This document shows, in pieces, positions 1 to 11,040 of a stretch of 64,000 bases of DNA (positions are counted from its first letter, which is position 1; each line of letters starts with the position of its first letter). The stretch is from positions 6,977,395-7,041,394 of the forward strand of contig NC_063285.1 of assembly GCF_910591885.1 (NCBI RefSeq), read 5' to 3'. Below the pieces are notes generated by a model, which saw only the letters and a program-made list of their open reading frames with translations, ran no database searches and had not been told where the DNA came from. The DNA is from Bombus terrestris (lineage: Eukaryota; Arthropoda; Insecta; Hymenoptera; Apidae). The translations under genes were made by a program, and so were the position numbers.

Positions 1-430
1 ACTAAATGTAACAATCTTACTCTAATTCGACCACTCTCGCAACTGAACAACGCGAACAACTCAATCTCTCAGCTAGGCTAGTAACTCACGCAACTCGACA
101 ACGCTAACAACTCCACTCTCAATAACGCTAACACCTCTCGCAACTCGACAACGCTAACGACTCTACTCTTCGACTCCTCGATTAACTTTGAACTCTCAAC
201 TTACTCTCCTTCTCGATCAACCGTCCAACGCTTCTCGACCAATAACAACTTCTTTTAGATTCAAACCGTCCTCCTCCGTTGGCGTTATTTTTCCCCTCTC
301 TAATCCCGTCCTGTTAACGCTCCTCAAGAACTAGGTGACTTTAGTCACATAGGCTTTTTTCCCTATGTAAACTAACAACCGAAGGACAGACGACATTGTT
401 TTGATCGATTTCTAGCCAGGCTTTTTCCTC
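1..430. repeat. Degenerate pyrimidine-rich short-repeat tract
   Basis: No gene is visible. Positions 1-240 repeat loose variants of a 'caactcgacaacgctaac' unit with drifting spacing, like a decayed minisatellite. The same style of sequence occurs on the opposite strand at 37240-37450 and on this strand near 19300-19450, both next to transposon sequence. It may therefore be the edge of a transposon or LTR that begins outside the window. Confidence 0.4.
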
Positions 431-1599
431 ACGATACTACATATATGACATATAACATGTAGGAATATTATGATCTGGTTAATTTCATTGACCGCTGTTC
501 TCATTTACACTATCACATTCATCAGTTTGCTGTGAGAATAAAATTTTAACCAGGTAATTTGAAATACAGTAGAGCCTCCGGTGTCAAAACTAACAGGGCG
601 ACAAAACTGTTCGGATATTGGAACAATCACTTTTATATGAATTTTCATTTATTCAAATACAGATTAAGATTGATTAACAGTTCCGTTAAATATCCAACAC
701 TATGTATATTCGTTACTTATATTGCATTTACATTACTTTCGAGTTTTTCTTTTGTTTTGTTTCGATACCTAGAGCATTATTAGTTCCATACTAAAGTCTT
801 ATATTCGGAATTCACTGAACCGAATAAATAAAAGAATACATTAGAATACATTGTACATGAACACTAATAAAATATGTATACAGTACATATTTCAAATAGA
901 AGAGGCATCCGCTATTAGGAAATACAATATTCTGTTCGGATAATAAAATGTTCCAGTATCAAGGTAATCGAATAATGGATGCTCGAAAAAATCGGATGGG
1001 GGGGGGGGGAGGAACTACTTATACAGGGTGTTTGGTTGCAAAATCTTGAAGATACAATAAAATAAAAATATCAGAAATTTTCCTCCTTTTGCCACCATAA
1101 ATAATTAATGAATGAAGAGAACATATGAAATATATTAATACTGATATCACATGAGCATGTTGTCACGGGGAGTGACAGCAGAATCACATACGCATTAACT
1201 ATTCACGAGGAGCTACTAAATGTGAGCTAACACTGTCTCGCATGACCTACACACATTTCCCACACAAATTACTGATCACTGTATGTTATGATATTCACAA
1301 GCATACACATGAAATAAAAAATGAAGACGTCAAATGAAACTACATAAGGAATGTTTAAACTTAGACTCGAAATATTATCGTTACTTAATCGAATATCGTT
1401 GACCTAACGCAATTATTTGATTCATGCAAAACGAACCAATAATTATTGAATTACGTAGATTTCTTTAGAAGGTAATATATAAAAAGATTTCAACTATAAC
1501 CAATATGGTATATCATTTAACACATTTTTCCACTTACTGTTTGTCGGGAATGATAATCTATAGCAAATATTGGAACTGAAAGTGTCAAGATCCTGAAAC
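431..1599 (+). other. FAR-1 upstream region, paralogous to the FAR-2 upstream region
   Basis: Non-coding. The stretch from about 470 to 1599 aligns by eye with 12040-13553 upstream of FAR-2, sharing for example 'tttcattg.ccgctgt.ctc' and 'gagcctcc.gt'. It is therefore part of the unit that was duplicated with the gene. A run of 11 G lies near 1001-1011. No credible ORF is present; the 74-codon frame at 559-783 is not conserved in the paralogous copy. Confidence 0.6.
1476..1486 (+). promoter_or_regulatory. TATA-like box of FAR-1
   Basis: The sequence tatataaaaag lies about 115-125 bp before the ATG. Equivalent boxes sit at matching distances before FAR-2 (13424) and FAR-4 (51598), followed in all three by a similar 'caactat' stretch. 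Conservation in otherwise drifting upstream DNA suggests a core promoter. The transcription start is not known. Confidence 0.5.
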
Positions 1600-3978
1600 A
1601 TGGATACAGTCAATAAAGAAAGAAATGAAAATGCGATCAATAAAGGGTTGAATAAGACGAATACTCTCGAAGAGTTTTACGCCGGTAGTGGGATTCTTTT
1701 GACTGGGGCAACCGGATTCCTTGGAGAAGGTCTCGTGGAAAAGCTGCTCCGCATGTGTCCGCGCATCACTGCCATTTTTCTACTACTTCGTCCAAAAACG
1801 GACGAAACGATAGAACAACGATTTAAGAAGCTCATAGATGATCCCGTTCGTAAATATAACCACTTGTTTCCTTCAATGTTTAAACCTGTCAGGAGATAAA
1901 TTGATTAAATCTCATTTCTGGAATTTTCGTTTTCAGATATACGATGACATCAAAGCAAAATATCCCTCAGTTGTCCACAAAGTTTACCCAGTTAAAGGTG
2001 ACGTTAGTTTGCCAGATTTAGGTCTATCGCGAGAAGATAGAAATCTGTTATTAGAGAAAGTAAACATAGTGTTTCACGCCGCGGCCACTGTGAGATTCAA
2101 TGAGCCTTTACACGTGGCTGTTAATGTGAATACGAAGGGTACTCTTCGTGTCATCGAGCTTTGGAACGAACTAAGGCATCCGATTAGCTTCGTCCACGTC
2201 AGCACAGCCTTTAGCAATGCGAATCTACATGAGATTGAAGAAAAAGTTTATAAGTAAGAATAAGTTATACGCGAACGTTGTTCCATGGTTTACGAATATT
2301 ACATTTATAATTATATCGTGAAGAATACGTTCACTTATTACTGACTTTGCAGCACGAGCTTGAAACCTTCAGAGGTGATCGATATGTGTGACAAATTCGA
2401 CGAAACGTCGATCAACCAAATAGAAAAAAAGATTTTAAAAACTTATCCAAACACATACACATTCAGTAAGAATTTAGCAGAGCAAATCGTAGCAAGCAGG
2501 TGCAGAGATCTGCCAGTTGCTATAGTGCGGCCAAGCATAATTGGTGCCTCTTTGAAAGAACCATGTCCTGGTTGGATACAGGGTATTTCTGCATTTACAG
2601 GTACTTTCGTAAATCTTTTGCAATGATAATTGTTCAATACTCGTCACATTTCAGAAAAGAGGAGTTAATCTGTTGGCTTGTAGGAAGCCAAATAACAGGA
2701 TTTCCACTAGTTCATAATTATTATAGTTCAATTTTGCTGTTGTTCATAATTAGGAGAATTCTTTCCTATCTATTTAGTGCTACATTTCTGCTAATCGAAA
2801 ATCACAAATAATTTCTAAACCAAATTAATGTTACCAGGCATCCTTCTGTTAGCCAGTAGAGGATGTGCAACAGCAATACGGGGTAGGAAAGATGCAAGAT
2901 CAGATGTAGTGCCCGTCGATTTCATAGTGGACGCGATAATATCTATTGCATGGCATGTCACGCTACATTCTGAGCACGAAGTTAAAGTTTACAATTGCAC
3001 GAGTAGCGCTAATCCTTTTAGGTAAAATCTATTACGAATCTTTTTCAACTCATGTAATTCGATTGTTACAGTATTCCAAAAAACTCAGTTTGTTTAAGTA
3101 ATGTGAACAACACGCAAATGAACGTAGAATACAAAAGTTCGCTTTTGCTTCAATACTTCAATTTAAGAAAGTAGTGATATGACATAATATTTATCTAAAT
3201 TACGCAATATTTGCCGAGATACTAACATAACAGTAAACTGTGCTTTAAATAAAGTTGCAATAATTGTAATAATGTAAATGTTCCTATTGACAAGGTGGGG
3301 TGATGTGCAACAGTTCGTGTTGAAGCATAGCAGAGAAACGCCACTGAAGGATACGTTATGGTACCCGGGTTGTCCAATGATAGCTAATAAATATATTTTT
3401 AACGTTCTGAGTGTAATTCCGTATGTTTTGCCTGCGTTCATCATAGATATCTTTTTAAGACTCCGAGGTAGTAAACCAATGTGAGTATTCTATCGAACCT
3501 CGAACAAAGAGGGCAATCTTTCTGAGACAATCTTTGTGTTCATCTACAATAACAATTAAAAATGATATTTCAGAATGATGAAATGTCTAAAATCTAGCTA
3601 CAAATTGTTCACATCAGTAACATATTTCACCACGAACGAATGGACTTTTCAAAGGGAGAACTGTTCCGACTTGGCGAGGAAGGTGAAAATGTTAAACGAC
3701 AGCGATATGGTCAAACTAGATTTAGGAGATATGAATTGGGAGAAGTATATTGCAATTTACCTGATGGGTATCAGGAAATTTATTCTAAAACAAGAGTTTC
3801 AGCCAACAGCCCGACAACGATTATCAAGGTGCGTATAAAAGTACCTTACTATAAAAAAATATGAACTAATATAAATACATATATTTTCGGTAATTTCAGG
3901 TTGTACTGGATAGATCAAATTTCGAAAATGTTCGGTATAATGATCGTACTATGGATAATATTCCTTATCTTGTACTGA
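1600..3978 (+). CDS. Fatty acyl-CoA reductase, FAR-1 (7 exons, complete)
   Basis: Predicted NADPH-dependent fatty acyl-CoA reductase, which reduces a long-chain acyl-CoA to a fatty alcohol at ER or peroxisomal membranes. Exons: 1600-1845, 1937-2253, 2353-2600, 2838-3021, 3295-3480, 3574-3828, 3900-3978. They join in frame to 504 aa, the usual FAR length. The Rossmann motif TGATGFLG is at residues 35-42, and the catalytic YxxxK is Y223-TFS-K227. The C-terminal FAR_C (Sterile) domain is encoded by exons 5-6, and a hydrophobic tail (MIVLWIIFLILY) suggests a membrane anchor. All introns are GT-AG; the exon-1 donor (CCC|gttcgt) is weak but keeps the phase and matches the paralogs. No frameshift or stop is seen. 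From exon 3 onward the gene is almost identical to FAR-2 except in exon 5. Chain length and substrate cannot be read from sequence. Confidence 0.92.
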
Positions 3979-4086
3979 CTATTTGAACCTTATTTTTTCT
4001 GTTAAAACAAATACAATATAAATAGAATTTTATGAGAAGAGAAACATAATCCGCTTCATTTTGTCTTTTCACTCGTCCGGTTTCTA

Positions 4087-4092
4087 AATAAA
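4087..4092 (+). promoter_or_regulatory. Polyadenylation signal of FAR-1
   Basis: AATAAA about 109 bp after the stop, in a stretch conserved after FAR-2 (16040-16045) and FAR-4 (54216-54221). A mariner derivative begins only 8 bp downstream in FAR-1 and FAR-2, so the cleavage site probably lies inside the transposon there. Confidence 0.6.
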
Positions 4093-4099
4093 ACAATTA

Positions 4100-4308
4100 G
4101 GTCATCCCATAAGTTCGTGCCGACTTTTGTGTATACATTTTATGTGTCGCTTTATAAACATACGGCAATAAGGGACCAATGCACTTGAAAAACGGGAAGA
4201 AGTTGTACAACGAGAGGGGGATTACATTTTTTCATGAAACTGAAAGATATGTAAACAATCTTAACATATATAACCGCTCGAAAAATGGAACGACCTTATG
4301 GGATGACC
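4100..4308 (+). mobile_element. Deleted mariner (MITE-like), copy 1
   Basis: A 209-bp element flanked by TA on both sides (4098-4099 and 4309-4310), the mariner target duplication. Its terminal inverted repeats begin GGTCATCCCATAAG and match imperfectly over about 24 bp. Inside, a frame near 4180-4236 reads like the last residues of a mariner transposase (EEVVQREGDYIF) before a stop, so this is an internally deleted mariner. The FAR-2 copy is at 16053-16261. The corresponding site after FAR-4 (about 54221-54235) lacks it, so insertion preceded the FAR-1/FAR-2 duplication or a later conversion. Confidence 0.85.
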
Positions 4309-4310
4309 TA

Positions 4311-4880
4311 ATATTTATGACATTGCTCGATGAGGATGCATGTATTTGCACGCGAACGGTTTCAGATTTATAAACAATTCATACATAATATTTCAATTTG
4401 ATTTTGATCTTCTGTCTTCGTAACCATTATGTGTCTCACTAGGTGTCGAATCTTAGGTTTCTCGAATTATATTTAAATCAAATCTGTAGTTGCTGACACC
4501 AGAAATATTCGTTAAACTATTTCGATTAGTCCAATTCTTGTTCGTTAATTTATTAAACAATTTTGAAATCATTCCAATCAATCCTTTCTAATAACTATTT
4601 CTAATGCCAGCAAGTACCGTATTGATCTGAATATAATTCAAGAAATCTAAAATTCGATACGTACAATAACATGTAACGGTTACGAACGCCAAAGATCAAC
4701 ATCAGATCGCAACATTTCTCTTCTTTGCTTTTAATTTCAGCTAATGTACATTTTCTTACTGTTATGGATTTTGTTTCTAAATATGACCCGTTCTTGCTTT
4801 TGGCATCTACATGTATACGAGTTATCTATAGTAATGTTCTCTGTGGAAACCAATATGGCTTCGCAAGTGGCTTATCCAGA
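4311..4880 (+). other. 3' flank of the FAR-1 duplicon, non-coding
   Basis: Nearly identical to 16264-16846 after FAR-2, with small indels near 4744. No ORF is conserved. The similarity stops close to 'cttatccaga' in both copies, and both then pass into Jockey-1 sequence, but in opposite orientations. Confidence 0.6.
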
Positions 4881-7470
4881 AATGCTAGGTTATGTCCTTT
4901 ATGAGGTCTGCTGGGTGCTTCCTTTTTAGTCTTCTGTCCATGTTTATGGTTTTGTACGTTTCCGCAGCTAGCCGGTTTGGGTGTGTTGCTATTGTGTGTT
5001 TACTATTGTTCTAAGGATTTTAGCCTGTATTACCTCTATTTTGTTTATATGGCTCATTGCTGCCGTCCCCCATAATGGTATTCCGTACGTCCAGATTGGT
5101 TTTACGATCGTTTTATATATTTCTAATTTATTTTCTATGCTTAATTTGGATTTTCTGCATGTTAGCCAATGCATTTGTCTCCTTGTTTTCTGTATTTTTT
5201 CTACTATTGATTTGATATGTAGTTTCCATGTGAGTTGTGTATCTAAGTGGAGTCCTAGGTATTTGACATGCTTTGTTTGCGTTATATGCGTGCCGTTCAA
5301 TAGGATGTTTGGTGGTATCTTTTTCCGTAGCGTGAATGTAATATGGTTGCATTTATTGGGGTTTGCTTTTATTTGTTTTTCTTGTAGCCAATTTTCTATT
5401 TTTACGATATGTTCTTGTAGTATTTTGACTGCCGTTTCTGGGTTAGTATGCCTGACTAGTATAGCTGTGTCGTCCGCGAATGTCAATACTGTGCTGTTGG
5501 TAGTTGTTGGTATGTTCGCCGTGTATAATGTGTATAGTATTGGGTATAGGACGCTTCCTTGTGGTACCCCTGCCTTGATGTCTTTAACTTTAGAATGTGT
5601 GTCCTTGATTTTTATCACGAAGGTTCTGCTGCTTAGATAGGATTTTATTAATTGGTGTATTTGCTCCGGGAATTGTTTCCTAATTGTTTGTAGTAGACTA
5701 TCAAGGTTAATTTTATCGAATGCTTTCTCTATGTCCATAAAGAGGGCTGTGCAGTATTCCTTGTTTTCTAGTGCTATTATTATTTCGTTTATTATAAGCC
5801 TGTGCGTTTGCTCTATCGTGGAGTGTTTGTTTCTGAAACCAAATTGGTGATCCGGTATTAGTTTTTTTGTCTCTATTATTGTTTTTATCCGGCAATATAT
5901 TATTTTTTCCAGTATTTTGGAAAATACTGGAAGCAGTGATATTGGTCTGTAAGATGCAGTTTGGTGCGGGTCTTTGCCTGGTTTATGTAACATTTTGATC
6001 TGATCTAGTTTCCATGGTTTGGGGAAGTATTGAATTCTTAGAATTGCATTGAATATTATTGTCATTAGTCCTATTGCTTTTGGCGGAAGGTTTTTCAAAA
6101 TTTTACCATTGATTAGGTCGATTCCTGGTGCTTTGTTGTTTTTTGTTTTATCAATTATGTTTCTAATTTCTTGTGCTGATGTTTTAGGTATGGTGTATTC
6201 CTTGTCGGTTGTGGTAATAGTGGTTTGTGGATCCTCCTCCATATGACTTTTGTGGTTGCTGTTGTTGATAATGTGTGGTGTGAATGTGTTGCAGAGGTGG
6301 TTGGAGAATTCTTCAGCTTGTTCTTTGTTTCTTCTTGCCCATGTGTTATCTGCTTTTCTGATTGCCGGGACGGGTGTTATTGGCTTCCTTATTTTTTTCG
6401 TGGCTTTCCATAGTGAATAATTGGTGTTCTCGTGTGTGGAGCGTGTCCCTATGAACTTTGCGAATTCGTTATCGTTGTGCTCCTTTATTTTGTTTTTTAT
6501 TTCCTTTGCAAGTTTGTTTAAGTGTTTTTTGTTTTCTTGAGTTCTGTATTTTTGCCATTTTGCTTTTGCTTTTCTTTTTTCTCTAATTTTATCGAGTATT
6601 TCTTGCGGGATTGTTATTGTTTGTCTGCTGGTTAATTCGGGAGTAGTGGTTGTCCTTGCTGCTTCCTGAATAGTTGCTGTCAATGTTGCTACTGCCTGTT
6701 CTATGTGTTCAGGAGTTTTTAACGGGATGTTGCAGTTTATTTTGCTTTCTATTATTTCTTTGAAAGTTTGCCAATTGGTGGTTTTATTGCATAGTGTTTC
6801 TGGTTTGCTATAGTGAATTGGTTTGTTTCTGTATTCAATTATTATGGGTGTATGATCGGAGCTGAGCTCGAGGTTGGGTGTTATTTTTAGTTTATTTGTG
6901 TTTAGTCCCCTTGTAACTGCAAAGTCCAGAAGATCTGGTTTTTTGTTCAGGTCAGTCGGCCAATGTGTCGGTGTTCCTGTGGATAATATATTGAGGTTAT
7001 TATTTCTAATGTATTTTTCCAGTGTTCTACCTCGAGGTGTAATGTTTCTTGATCCCCAGAGCGTGTGCTTTGAGTTGTAGTCTCCCGCTGCGATGTACTT
7101 GCCCCTAATTGTTGGAAGTACTCTTCTCGAATTTGTGATGTTATTTTGTGTCGCGGAGGTACATATACTGCTGACAACTGGTAGTTGTTGCTGCTAGTTT
7201 GAACTGTAACGGTGGTTGCTTGTATATATTCCTTATTAACTCGGCTGTGTAAATAATGTTTGATATCGTTTCTGATTATCACTGCGGTCCCTCTGTGCGC
7301 TTTTCCTGAGAAGTGTTTGCTATCATATATGGTGTAGTATGGTATTTTCATGTAGCTTTTTGGAGTGAAGTGTGTTTCTGAGACATGTAGTATGTCAATA
7401 TTGTTGTTATCCAGGAATGTTTTTGTTTCAAGGGTCCGTTGATGTAGACCGTTTGAGTTCCAGGCTACCG
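4881..7470 (-). mobile_element. Jockey-1 LINE fragment, copy A
   Basis: Reverse-strand fragment of the LINE found nearly complete at 24640-28996. It begins at the end of ORF2 (the LINE 3' tail is missing) and is truncated at the start of ORF2 near 7470. About 100 bp that the full copy has near 28670-28770 are missing near position 5000. The fragment abuts the FAR-1 duplicon on the left and an R1-clade remnant on the right. Confidence 0.85.
4989..7351 (-). pseudogene. Jockey-1 ORF2 remnant (endonuclease and reverse transcriptase)
   Basis: The long frame 4989-6683 encodes the reverse transcriptase: TASYRPISLLPVF, PDHQFGFRNKHST, LFMDIEKAFDK and the catalytic LTFADDTAIL are all readable. The motif normally PQGSVLGP reads PQGSVLYP. 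The upstream endonuclease region (6947-7351, with KHFSGKAHRGTAVI and SAVYVPPRHK) is in another frame, with a frameshift near 7045 and an open linker between. The start of ORF2 is cut off, so this copy cannot give a complete protein even though the RT core is uninterrupted. Confidence 0.85.
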
Positions 7471-7556
7471 ATAACAGCAGAGTAGTGTCGGACTCTTACC
7501 GACTAAAACTTCACGATGACTATCCTACGCGAATGCAGGAGTGCTTCAGGAACCAC

Positions 7557-9907
7557 TTATGCATTATTTTTCATTACACCCCCATCCCGCGTCCTCTTGT
7601 TCGAGCCAGGCCTAACAAATCCTTGACTGTTGAATGTGCAGTTAGAGGGGCCATTGCCCCTAGTACTATCCCTTCTAGAAGAGGTCCGTTGGGACGGCGA
7701 TGAAGCGGCTCTAGGCCGCCTGATCACCATCGCCCTCCATCGCGTTATCCTACAAGGGTGAAAGTTCCTCTTTCTCTTCCTTTCTCCTCGATCCTTTGCG
7801 AACACAACTCGGTCGCAGAAGTGGCGGACAGTCTCATATTCCTGTGGCCCGCTCATCGCCGAGGGAATCAGTCTTTCGCTTATGACGTGTCGTAGAGAGT
7901 AGCGGGACAGCTCCTATGCCGGACAAAACTCTAGTGTGTGCTGCGCCGTGTCCATGCCCTCCCCTCAGCGGTGACAGATGTCCGTGGTCTCCTGTCCGGA
8001 TTTTATCAGGTACTCGCCGTACATACCGTGTCCCGTGAGCACCTGGGTCATCCTGTAGGTGAGCGGGAGACCGCGGCAGCTTCCCCATGTCTCTCAGTTT
8101 GGGAGGACCGCCTCCGTTCCACGATGTTGGCCTCCCTCGTTAATCGGCTGGAATCGCCACTGGTCCCACGCGTCCGCCTCGGTAGTTTCTAGGTCGTTTG
8201 GGGCCGCCTGCTCGGTCGAGTCCTCTCCCGGGTCCCATATACTCATGTGTGTGTATCTCCTCTAAAGCGCCAGTGCCCGAAGCTCTCACGGGGGAGACGC
8301 GGCCAGAACGGTCGCCGACGCTTGGGACACAGTTCGGCATCGCCTGACAACTCTGATGGTGGTTACCCTGTGCAGCCTCCTGCGATGCAGGACGCTGCGA
8401 CGACTCGCAATCAGATCGTTCGCCCATACCGGAGCCCCGTACATCACTCGGGTCCGAACGACGCCCTCATATAGCCGGCGCACCGCGACGCCCGCCCCGC
8501 CGATGTTCTGCAAGAGGCCGCACAAAACTTCGGAACCAGGGATTCGAAGTGCGGTTCGAACGTTCACTGGCTGTCGATGACGAGACCTGGGTATTTCACT
8601 CGCGATCTCACCCCGACGGTTTGACCTGCCATGTTTATGCTCTTACCGGGCGGCGGATTCCCTCGCCTGTTCTTGTCGTAGAACCAGATTGCCTCCGACT
8701 CCTTGGAGACCCTGGGACACTGGGGAAACCCCCAGGCCCAGCCCGCGCACAGTATGAATCCGACCAAAACCAGAGTGTCGACCGCGTAGCACACTACGGA
8801 TGCGCCCGGAGGCAGCGGGCAACGCAGTACCTCGTCGTAGACGATGTTCCACAGGATCGGTCCAAACACCGCCTTTCCCCCCCTTACCTTCTAGCGTAGC
8901 ATAACCGTCGAGGTAGGCGCGCATCAACCAAACGACGTAGCTGGGAACCTCGAAGTGTTCAAGAACCGCCACTGTCCCACGGCATGAAGTTGAACGCGTT
9001 GACGATGTCCAGAGAGACCGCCAGCGCCACGCCGTCCCGAGATACCATTGTGGAGGATTAGTCGTGAATAGATATCGTGAAATAACGAGAGCAAAATATT
9101 GCTGTCGCAGTCCATCAAACATATTTGAAATAAATAAATAATTAAACGTACAGACGTATACGTGAATCGTCGATACAAAATATAAAACGCGGAATAAATA
9201 CTCGTTATTATTCGTCGCGTAATTCGATAAATACTCGGAGATACTCTGTAAATGCTCGTTGATACTTGTTGATACTTTTTGATACTCGATATGTACTGTT
9301 GGATACTGTGTAACTCGCGATCGCGTCCGTTTATTTATACTGGTCAGGGGAGAGTCGGAAAATTTAAATTCGTCTTCATTCGACGATTGCCTGTAGCGGC
9401 GACATTGTTTTTCCCGGAGTTCATTTGTCGTTATGCTTCATAAGACAAGGCTAAGTCAATGCCCTGAGGCAAAACAACAACACGAGTCGCTCTCGACTAG
9501 TGACGTCCTTTGATTAGATGCCGCTACACCATTTCCTCCGTGAGTGCCCGCACGCGTCTGACCACTTTAATCGTCGAACGTCCCTTCCGGAAGCCGTACT
9601 GGTTTTCGTGCCAACGCGGCACCCACTCCGCCATGTATCGCTTCAGAAAGGCGGCAACCACTCGCTCGCGCAGCTTGCCGACCTCGTCCAGCAGGCATAT
9701 CGGCCGATACACCGACGGCGAAGTCGTCGGTCGGCCCTCCTTACGAAGCAAGACCAGCCTCGCCGTCCACCATGCCCGGGGGTAGACTCCCTCCCTCGGA
9801 CATCTTGTGTAGGGGCGCCGAAGTTTGGGAGCCATGATCCCCATCACTTCCCCCCAGATCCGGTTCAGGATTCCGTTCGGGCCCGACGCCACGTCGCGGG
9901 AGACCAT
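7557..9907 (-). pseudogene. R1-like ORF2, multiply broken
   Basis: The reverse transcriptase is spread over several frames. The catalytic YADD motif reads YAVD near 8786, which should abolish activity. A Cys codon of the C-terminal zinc knuckle is a stop (CHR*GEG near 7955), and another stop follows CPA. The LTR insertion at 9049 splits the RT between the fingers and the palm. All of this indicates an old dead copy. Confidence 0.75.
9049..9528 (-). mobile_element. Solo LTR, family C (480 bp), nested in R1
   Basis: Bounded by TGT...ACA termini (TGTGGAGG at the left, GCCGCTACA at the right) and flanked by a 4-bp duplication CCAT (9045-9048 and 9529-9532). R1 coding sequence resumes directly on either side. 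Orientation is taken from a TATA-like gtataaataaacg on the reverse strand near 9330 and from related + strand sequence at 35174-36143. No internal region remains, so this is the usual product of LTR-LTR recombination. Confidence 0.85.
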
Positions 9908-10580
9908 TCTTCTGGTCGCCTCTCACGGCTCTTCCTCCGTGACTTCCCAGTCATCTGTCCATTTTACAGTCCATGTTGTTTCCCGCGACAGATCTGCTGC
10001 ACTGTCCTCTTGCGGGGGGAAAAACGTCACAATGATCTGCAGCAACAACGCAGGTTCCATCTCCGTCGTTACCAGAGGACCCTTCGCGCGAAGTTTCTGC
10101 GTCACCGTCCTGTATGGCCTTGGCTATGGGTTAGACTCGACTGCTTCGACTAGTTCCAACCAGGCACGGTCATTAGCGATCTTGATCTTCTTCTGTATCG
10201 AGCGCCGTAGCACGTGGTGCGCTTGGTAGCGCAGGGAGATTTTTTCCTCGTCTCGTCGTCGTCAGCGACGGGCCCTCAGGTACCGTCCTCGGGTCCAGAC
10301 GCATCTCGCCCTCAGTTCTGCGATGTCGGGATTCCACCAGTAGACTGCTCTTCTTTGCACTGTGTCCGGTGTGGCTCCTATGTCGTCCGTAGTAGATGTT
10401 CTCATTTCTTCGGCCAGGTCCGTGGGGAGATAGGGAAATCCGCCGGCCTTCCTTTCCTTCGCACGGGGCGCTTCGACTGCGGCGGTCTCTCTTCCTCCGT
10501 TGTTTCCTCCGTCCGTAGGTTCCTCACCTTCACGTTCTGATGATGACGTGTGTCGGCTCAGCAGCCAACTATTCACCCCC

Positions 10581-11040
10581 CCCTCTCATGGTTTCATCCA
10601 CCTCTTTATCATTTTCCGCAGTTGTTTGTCCTTTTTCCCCATTGGGTGCGCAAAATGGCCACCTATATCCGCACTTGCCACTGCCACCAGTCACTGCCAC
10701 TTTCAAATGGCTCACGGCACGCGCTTTCGGCGCGCTTGCCAATATGGCTGCGTCCGTGTAGTTCCCCGGGTAACTCGTGCAGCGGCGCTGTTGTCACGCG
10801 TCTCAATATGGCTTCCTTACGGTCGTAACCTCACACGCGGTTTTCTTTCGAATGTTACGTCTTTTCAAACCGAATTTTATTAGTTCTTACACCCACTTTT
10901 TCCACAGGCACTAGCCCTTCACTCTGATTAATTTCCTTATCCGAATTCTCCAGTTTTCCCAGAGATTTCGATCACGCTCACGGCTCTGTCTCTTCTACGA
11001 CTGTCACTACCCAATGGAAATCTATCTACGTTTTATCCCA
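10581..11040. other. GC-rich non-coding stretch beside R1
   Basis: It has relatively high GC with several 'aatatggc' and 'aaatggc' units near 10650-10810. It ends near 11040, where sequence paralogous to the FAR-4 upstream region begins. It could be the R1 5' part or another insertion. No protein is recognised. Confidence 0.35.

Larger units (their letters stand above)
7471..10580 (-). mobile_element. Decayed R1-clade non-LTR retrotransposon
   Basis: GC-rich compared with its surroundings and readable only in broken frames. From 5' to 3' on the reverse strand: a linker with VYWWNPDIAELRARCVWTR (10262-10576), the RT N-terminal half with ENQYGFRKGRST (9524-9907), the RT palm with GPILWNIVYDEVLR (8564-8869), thumb sequence with YGAPVWAN (8286-8567), and a C-terminal zinc knuckle with GMDTAQHTLEFCPA near 7920-8060. 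The order and motifs fit R1-clade ORF2. ORF1 and the endonuclease were not recognised. A solo LTR interrupts the element at 9049-9528. Confidence 0.8.

Noticed and set aside
1..240. CRISPR-like array of short repeats
   Set aside because: Repeat units are variable in length and sequence, with no constant spacers. The context is an insect genome.
559..783. 74-codon + strand open frame upstream of FAR-1
   Set aside because: The frame is not kept in the paralogous sequence upstream of FAR-2.
4981..5640. 219-codon + strand open frame rich in Cys, Phe and Val
   Set aside because: It is the complement of the Jockey-1 reverse transcriptase frame on the - strand, which has clear RT motifs.
9518..10153. 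211-codon + strand open frame
   Set aside because: Antisense shadow of the R1-like RT in GC-rich sequence. It also starts inside the LTR-C insertion.
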